Source: CAYWXK01 sp964462515 (GTDB lineage Bacteria > Planctomycetota > Phycisphaerae > Sedimentisphaerales > Anaerobacaceae). Taken from it: a stretch of 64,000 nt of DNA. The stretch's first letter is position 1. Every line of letters starts with the position of its first letter. The notes beneath the pieces were generated by a model that was given only the letters and a program-made list of their open reading frames with translations, was not told the DNA's origin and did no database searches. A program made the translations under genes and the position numbers. Shown in pieces: positions 59,839 through 64,000 of this stretch. The stretch covers positions 62,001 to 126,000 of the forward strand of contig CAYWXK010000003.1 of the NCBI GenBank assembly GCA_964462515.1, read 5' to 3'.

Positions 59839-59910
59839 GCGGGTGTAGCTCAGGGGTAGAGCGTCACGTTGCCAACGTGAATGTCGTGAGTTCGAATCTC
59901 ATCACCCGCT
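59839..59910 (+). tRNA. tRNA-Gly (anticodon GCC)
   Basis: 72 nt. Acceptor GCGGGTG/CACCCGC, D stem GCTC/GAGC, anticodon stem TCACG/CGTGA with loop TTGCCAA, so the anticodon is GCC, and T arm GTGAG-TTCGAAT-CTCAT. Discriminator T; CCA not encoded. An AT-rich region and the tig gene follow. Confidence 0.94.
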
Positions 59911-60183
59911 CTTTGTAAGAGCATAGGTGCACAAACAAAACGACTTATGGTCTTGTCTCTTATGGCTTATGCACTTGTGACCTGTGCACTACTATAGTAT
60001 CGGTGAGGCATCAACCCCGGTATGCAGAGGTTTGGCGTTGGTCGCCGATGCGTTCAGGTCCTGCTTTATTTTATCAAGCGGACCGAAAACCATTAACACC
60101 GGGCTAAGGGAAGATTTTTTCCTGATGCCTTTTTTGTTTATAATTTCAGGTCTATTATGGCATAATCGGTTAGGAGCACCGAA

Positions 60184-61887
60184 ATGGGCGAAGAACAGCA
60201 ATCTACGGCATTGGAAAACACAGTTACAATCGAGCAGGTAGGCCCCTGCCAAAAGAAGGTCGCCATTGAGATACCGCAGGAGACGATAAAAAGCGCCACG
60301 GATAAAGAATACGACAAGTTGCGTAAGGATGCGCTGGTCCCGGGTTTCAGAAAGGGTCGAGCACCGCGCCGGCTTCTGGAAAAAAGGTTCGGCAAAGACA
60401 CCACAGAGCAGGTCAAATTGAAATTGATGGCCGAGGCAAGCGATTCGGCCATCAAGGATAACAAGCTGGATGTAATCGGTGAGCCGGACATTGATTTCGA
60501 AAAGAAACTTCTGTTTAACACCGATTTGAAGTTCCACGGTGATTTAGACGGTTCCATCATCTCAGATGAGTTACGGCAAAAGTTTGAAGAAAATAACACT
60601 CCACTTTCGCTGCGTGCCACGGCCTCGGTTGAGCAGGCCGGTGGTAGTTGGCTCATAACCGATGAGTTGAAGAATTATCCTGTCAGGAAGGAGAACGGCA
60701 GCCTAAACATTTACCAGGAGATAGAGCTGCCGAAAACTGGTTCCCTGAAGTTCGACTTCGAAGTCGAAGTGTGGCCGGAGTTTGAGCTGCCGTCGCTTGA
60801 GGGCATTTCTGTAACAAGGGCAAAACTGGAGGTTACGGAAGAGCAAATCAGTAAAGAAATTGAACAATTACAAAGGTGGGCAGGCGTATGGACGCCGCGC
60901 GAAGAGGCAGCCATCGAACTTGGCGACCAGATAATTGCTGATGTAGTTCTCAGAGTCGAAGGCTCTGAAGCAGAACCCGTCTCGGTGGAGCAAGCCGGAA
61001 CGGGACAAAAATTCGACAATACAGAAATATATGCCAGACGAAATGGCTTTGTCGCAGCAATACCGGTAGAGAAGCTCGATGAACTATTGGTAGGTGCCAG
61101 GACCGGAGAAACTAAACAAACCAGCGTCGAGGTTCCAAAAACGTATTTTAGGGAAGAATATCGCGGCAAAAAGGTAGATGTTAGGATAACCATCAAAGAT
61201 ATCAAATGGCTCAAGCCCGCTGATTTGGATGAAAACTTCCTCAAGAGGATGGGGGCGGAAAATGAGAATGAGCTGCGGGAAAAAACACGCGATACATTGC
61301 ATAGCCGATTGGAACAGCAGACAAGAGCGGAAATGACCCAGCAGATTGATAAGTATCTGCTCAACAATACCAGCTTTGACCTGCCGTTGGACCTTGTTGC
61401 CAAACAGGCAAAAACACTATTACAAAGACAGTATGTAAATCTGATGATACGGGGTTTATCTCGCGAGCAAATAGAAAAACAGATGGAGCAGCTACAGGCA
61501 AGCAGCGAGGAGCAGGCCAAAGAGCAGCTTAAAGCATTTTTTGTAACGGATAAAGTTGCGGACAAGCTTGGCATTGAAGTAACCGAAGAAGAGATTAACG
61601 GCCATATTGCCCAGTTGGCAATTCAACAAAGGCAGCGTCCTGAAAGGCTGAAAGATGAAATGACGCGGAATGGCTCACTGGCTCAGTTTAAGCTGGAGGT
61701 CCGCCAGAGTAAGTGCATCGCCAAATTGCTTGAATCGGCGAAGATAACAGAGAAAGAGCCGGAAAAAATCCCTGAAAAACCAGCCAAAAAAGCAGCGAAA
61801 AAACCACACAAGAAAGCAGATAGTGACGAGAAAAAAGACCCCAAAACAACAACTGAAAAGAAGAGCAATGAGAAAAAAACCGATTAA
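60184..61887 (+). CDS. tig: Trigger factor, enlarged
   Basis: Ribosome-bound chaperone and peptidyl-prolyl isomerase. The N-terminal ribosome-binding domain holds VPGFRKGRAPRRLLEKRFG (~54-72), the equivalent of the usual GFRxGxxP signature, and the FKBP-like domain begins near GDQIIADV (~252). The C-terminal chaperone arms end at ~540. At 567 residues it exceeds the common ~430-450. Two reasons are visible: an extra segment (~115-175) between the ribosome domain and FEVEVWPEFELP, and a Lys/Glu-rich tail of ~45 residues (KKAAKKPHKKADSDEKKD). It is followed by two clpP genes. Confidence 0.88.
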   Translation: MGEEQQSTALENTVTIEQVGPCQKKVAIEIPQETIKSATDKEYDKLRKDALVPGFRKGRAPRRLLEKRFGKDTTEQVKLKLMAEASDSAIKDNKLDVIGEPDIDFEKKLLFNTDLKFHGDLDGSIISDELRQKFEENNTPLSLRATASVEQAGGSWLITDELKNYPVRKENGSLNIYQEIELPKTGSLKFDFEVEVWPEFELPSLEGISVTRAKLEVTEEQISKEIEQLQRWAGVWTPREEAAIELGDQIIADVVLRVEGSEAEPVSVEQAGTGQKFDNTEIYARRNGFVAAIPVEKLDELLVGARTGETKQTSVEVPKTYFREEYRGKKVDVRITIKDIKWLKPADLDENFLKRMGAENENELREKTRDTLHSRLEQQTRAEMTQQIDKYLLNNTSFDLPLDLVAKQAKTLLQRQYVNLMIRGLSREQIEKQMEQLQASSEEQAKEQLKAFFVTDKVADKLGIEVTEEEINGHIAQLAIQQRQRPERLKDEMTRNGSLAQFKLEVRQSKCIAKLLESAKITEKEPEKIPEKPAKKAAKKPHKKADSDEKKDPKTTTEKKSNEKKTD

Positions 61888-61968
61888 GAAGTAGATGAGT
61901 GGATGCGTTACTCATTTACTTGTGCACTTTCGGTAAATAAAATGCGATATACGAATCACGGTGAGCAA

Positions 61969-62583
61969 ATGAAAAATTACTCGGATGTATATGACCAATA
62001 TGGTCCGTATCAGCGATACCGTCAGATGAGCCTGGACGATATGCTGCTGGAGAACCGCATCGTGTTCCTGATAGGAGAGATAACATATCAAAGGGCCGCC
62101 GAAGTCATTATGAAGATGCTGTATCTTGACAATCTCAAGCGTAACACCGAAATAAGCTTGTACATCAATTCTCCCGGCGGCAGTGTTGACGACACAATGG
62201 CTATTTACGATACTATACGTTTTGTAGGTTCTCCTGTGGCAACTTATTGCATCGGCAGGGCCCAATCCGGCGCAGCGTTAATACTGGCAGCCGGCACAAA
62301 AGGAAGCCGGTATGCTCTTCCGCACGCCAAGGTTATGCTCCACCAGCCGTGGGGCGGGGTTAGCGGCCAGGCAGCAGATATTAAAATACAGGCTCAGGAA
62401 ATCCTTAAAGCTAAAACGATGATAAACGAAATTTTTGCCAGGCACACCGGCCAGCCGGTTGAAAAAATTGCCGCCGAGACCGAAAGAGATAGATATATGA
62501 CTGCTGAGGAAGCCCGCGAATACGGCCTTATTGATGAGGTGCTGAAAGAAGAGGATAAAGGAAAAAAGAAAGAGAAAAAGTAA
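61969..62583 (+). CDS. clpP: ATP-dependent Clp protease proteolytic subunit 1
   Basis: 204-residue ClpP. The catalytic triad can be placed: Ser in CIGRAQSGAALIL (~103), His in KVMLHQPWGG (~128) and Asp in ERDRYMTAEEAREYGLIDE (~177). RIVFLIGE and LYINSPGGSVDDT are the family's other marks. The GQAASM box is replaced by GRAQSG, still with Ser. The ATG at 61969 with GGTGAG upstream is preferred; earlier in-frame starts at 61942 and 61903 are possible. It lies 81 bp after tig. Confidence 0.93.
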   Translation: MKNYSDVYDQYGPYQRYRQMSLDDMLLENRIVFLIGEITYQRAAEVIMKMLYLDNLKRNTEISLYINSPGGSVDDTMAIYDTIRFVGSPVATYCIGRAQSGAALILAAGTKGSRYALPHAKVMLHQPWGGVSGQAADIKIQAQEILKAKTMINEIFARHTGQPVEKIAAETERDRYMTAEEAREYGLIDEVLKEEDKGKKKEKK

Positions 62584-62676
62584 ATGAGTCAATGTGTATA
62601 TGAGTAAATGAGTAGAATCATATATAAGTTAAGACATCCGCACATCTACGCATTCACTCAACGAGGAATCAGAAAT

Positions 62677-63348
62677 ATGACTGTTAATCAGAATTTAGTG
62701 CCGATAGTAATCGAAAAGACGGGCCGAGGCGAACGTGCTTATGACATTTATTCAAGACTTCTAAAAGACAGAGTAGTTTTTCTTGGTGGACCCCTTGATG
62801 ATGACGCCGCCAACCTGATTATCGCGCAGATGCTTTTTTTAAGCAACGAAGACACTAAAACTGATATTCATTTCTACATCAACTCACCGGGCGGCTCAAT
62901 CACCGCGGGACTGGCAATCTACGATACGATGCAGTTTTTGCGTTGTGATGTCGCAACGTATTGTATCGGGCAGGCGGCAAGTATGGCGGCCCTGTTGTTA
63001 GCCGGCGGGGTGCCCGGCAAGCGGTTCCTGCTGGCTAATAACAGAATCTTGTTGCACCAGCCTCTTATCACGGGCAGCTTAATTGGCCCCGCTACCGACA
63101 TAGACATCGAAGCACAGGAAATACTGCGGCTGCGCAGCGTTCTTTATAACATACTGTCGAAACACACAGGCCAGCCTGTAGAGAAGGTCGAAAAAGACTG
63201 CGACCGCAACCTCTGGCTCGATGCAAAGGAAGCAATCGAATATGGTCTGGCTGATAGAATATTGCAAAAAGCACCTGAAATCCTTAGGGCCGAATCCGCC
63301 AGGAGCAGCATGGCAGAGAACGAGGGAAAAACAGAATCTGAAATTTGA
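62677..63348 (+). CDS. clpP: ATP-dependent Clp protease proteolytic subunit 2
   Basis: 223-residue ClpP with classical motifs: FYINSPGGSITAGLAIYDTM (~70-89), catalytic Ser in GQAASMAALLLAGG (~105-118), His in RILLHQPLI (~130-138) and Asp in DRNLWLDAKEAIEYGLAD (~180-197). The start is the ATG at 62677, preceded by GAGG, as the upstream in-frame codons come from degenerate repeat DNA. A second ClpP isoform next to the first allows mixed or two-ring complexes, as in actinobacteria and cyanobacteria. No clpX is seen before the window ends. Confidence 0.94.
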   Translation: MTVNQNLVPIVIEKTGRGERAYDIYSRLLKDRVVFLGGPLDDDAANLIIAQMLFLSNEDTKTDIHFYINSPGGSITAGLAIYDTMQFLRCDVATYCIGQAASMAALLLAGGVPGKRFLLANNRILLHQPLITGSLIGPATDIDIEAQEILRLRSVLYNILSKHTGQPVEKVEKDCDRNLWLDAKEAIEYGLADRILQKAPEILRAESARSSMAENEGKTESEI

Positions 63349-63396
63349 AATTTAAGGTTTCAAATTACCCTGCCTTTGAATGGAAAAGGGTTACGT

Positions 63397-64000
63397 ATGA
63401 GAACAATAGAAATTATTTTGGCTGGATGCGTGTTCGCCTTGGCTGCCGGCTGCGAGAGTGCCGATAGCAAGCAGGCGCCATTGGCTAATCAAATCCGGAC
63501 TTTACAGCAAGAGCAAACACAACTGCAAAGCCAACTCAAGCAGGCCGAAACAGAAAACGAACAATTAAAGGAACAAATACAGGTCCTCTCCAGCTTACCT
63601 AAAGAAACCAGGCCCGAAAACATCTATTCTCTGAGCAGCGTTAAGATTACTCGATACACTAATCTTTACGACAAAGACAAAGACGGCAAAAAGGAAACAC
63701 TGATTGTCTATATCCAGCCAATCGACCAGGATGGCCACATCATCAAGGCGGCAGGAACCGTCGATGTAGAGCTTCTGGACCTAAACAAACCGGATGGCCC
63801 GGTTGTCCTCAGTAAGTGGCAGGTAACAGCCCAGGAGCTGCGAAAACTATGGTTCAAGACACTGCTGACTCTCAACTACCGATTAACATTTCAGGTAGGC
63901 GACAAGGTAGGAGATTTCAAAGAGCCTCTGACCGTCAAGATTACTTTCACCGACTACCTGACCGGCAAAGTATTCAAAGAACTAAAGGTAATAAAGCCGT
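63397..64000 (+). CDS. Lipoprotein with coiled coil, cut by the window end
   Basis: Reading from the ATG at 63397 gives an open frame of at least 201 codons to the end of the window. The signal sequence IEIILAGCVFALAAGC has a lipobox LAAGC (Cys19), followed by a Gln/Glu-rich coiled coil (~30-62, TLQQEQTQLQSQLKQ). A beta-rich domain starts at ~75 with an Asp-rich YDKDKDGKKET loop (~85-95) that may bind calcium. The family is not recognised. It lies 48 bp after clpP 2, past a short AAATTTGAAATTT repeat. Confidence 0.65.
   Translation, partial: MRTIEIILAGCVFALAAGCESADSKQAPLANQIRTLQQEQTQLQSQLKQAETENEQLKEQIQVLSSLPKETRPENIYSLSSVKITRYTNLYDKDKDGKKETLIVYIQPIDQDGHIIKAAGTVDVELLDLNKPDGPVVLSKWQVTAQELRKLWFKTLLTLNYRLTFQVGDKVGDFKEPLTVKITFTDYLTGKVFKELKVIKP

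Noticed and set aside
59992..60180. Minus-strand coding remnant (tail reading VFGPLDKIKQDLNASATNAK)
   Set aside because: Reads like protein, but overlaps the tig start and leader, has no recognisable family and no proper start.

Overview
The window looks like a piece of a Planctomycetota chromosome, most likely class Phycisphaerae. This is inferred from gene style, not from a marker gene. Pointers are a secreted beta-helix protein ending in a dockerin-like Asp-rich repeat, Tat-exported sugar-isomerase-like proteins, a Tat/lipobox sulfatase, GspE/PilT/pseudopilin gene sets, and a SpoVG protein carrying a zinc ribbon. Intergenic DNA is unusually full of short degenerate repeats, and several have entered genes in frame.

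Layout. 1-1363: end of a secretion/pilus operon (GspL/PilM-PilN-like, GspM-like). 1815-9345: housekeeping genes (FlgM-like, spoVG, ispE, YqaA-like, AMMECR1, HEXXH lipoprotein, maf, zinc-ribbon membrane protein, PilT-like ATPase). 9595-11409: secreted beta-helix protein. 11664-17740: lptB-def-fmt-rsmB and a Na+-efflux-type ABC pair. 17891-22980: a probable defence module with a cytosine-5 methyltransferase, a Mig-like T/G mismatch glycosylase, and on the opposite strand a GHKL (MORC/MutL/Hsp90-type) ATPase plus an unrecognised partner. Next to it is a repeat-rich region with an orphan strong promoter pointing away from the module. 23802-27216: sulfatase, then dnaA with DnaA-box-like sites. 27453-32875: a ~5.4 kb island between a partial and an intact tRNA-Val, carrying two FG-GAP proteins and an ABC exporter, with no integrase. 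33067-41551: a nine-gene type IV pilus/type II secretion operon on the minus strand (pilM-N-O-P-like, pilB, pilT, pilC, two pseudopilins). 42130-45420: gpsA, hflX, rpsU. 45566-54515: two related Tat-exported isomerase-like proteins flanking two PadR-controlled membrane-protein operons. 54773-56396: tRNA-Ser with decayed 3' copies and a ceramidase-like protein. 56735-59643: small zinc protein, FRG-domain protein, Mth938-like protein, exported PCMT. 59839-64000: tRNA-Gly, then tig-clpP-clpP and a lipoprotein cut by the window end.

The best candidate for an undescribed system is the 17.9-23.0 kb methyltransferase/glycosylase/GHKL locus: a modification enzyme with its own mutation-avoidance glycosylase and an ATPase unit that could sense or restrict foreign DNA. 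The second is the pattern of repeat-derived peptides inside gpsA (twice), the AMMECR1 gene, rsmB and pilC, which resembles the palindromic-element insertions known in Rickettsia genes.
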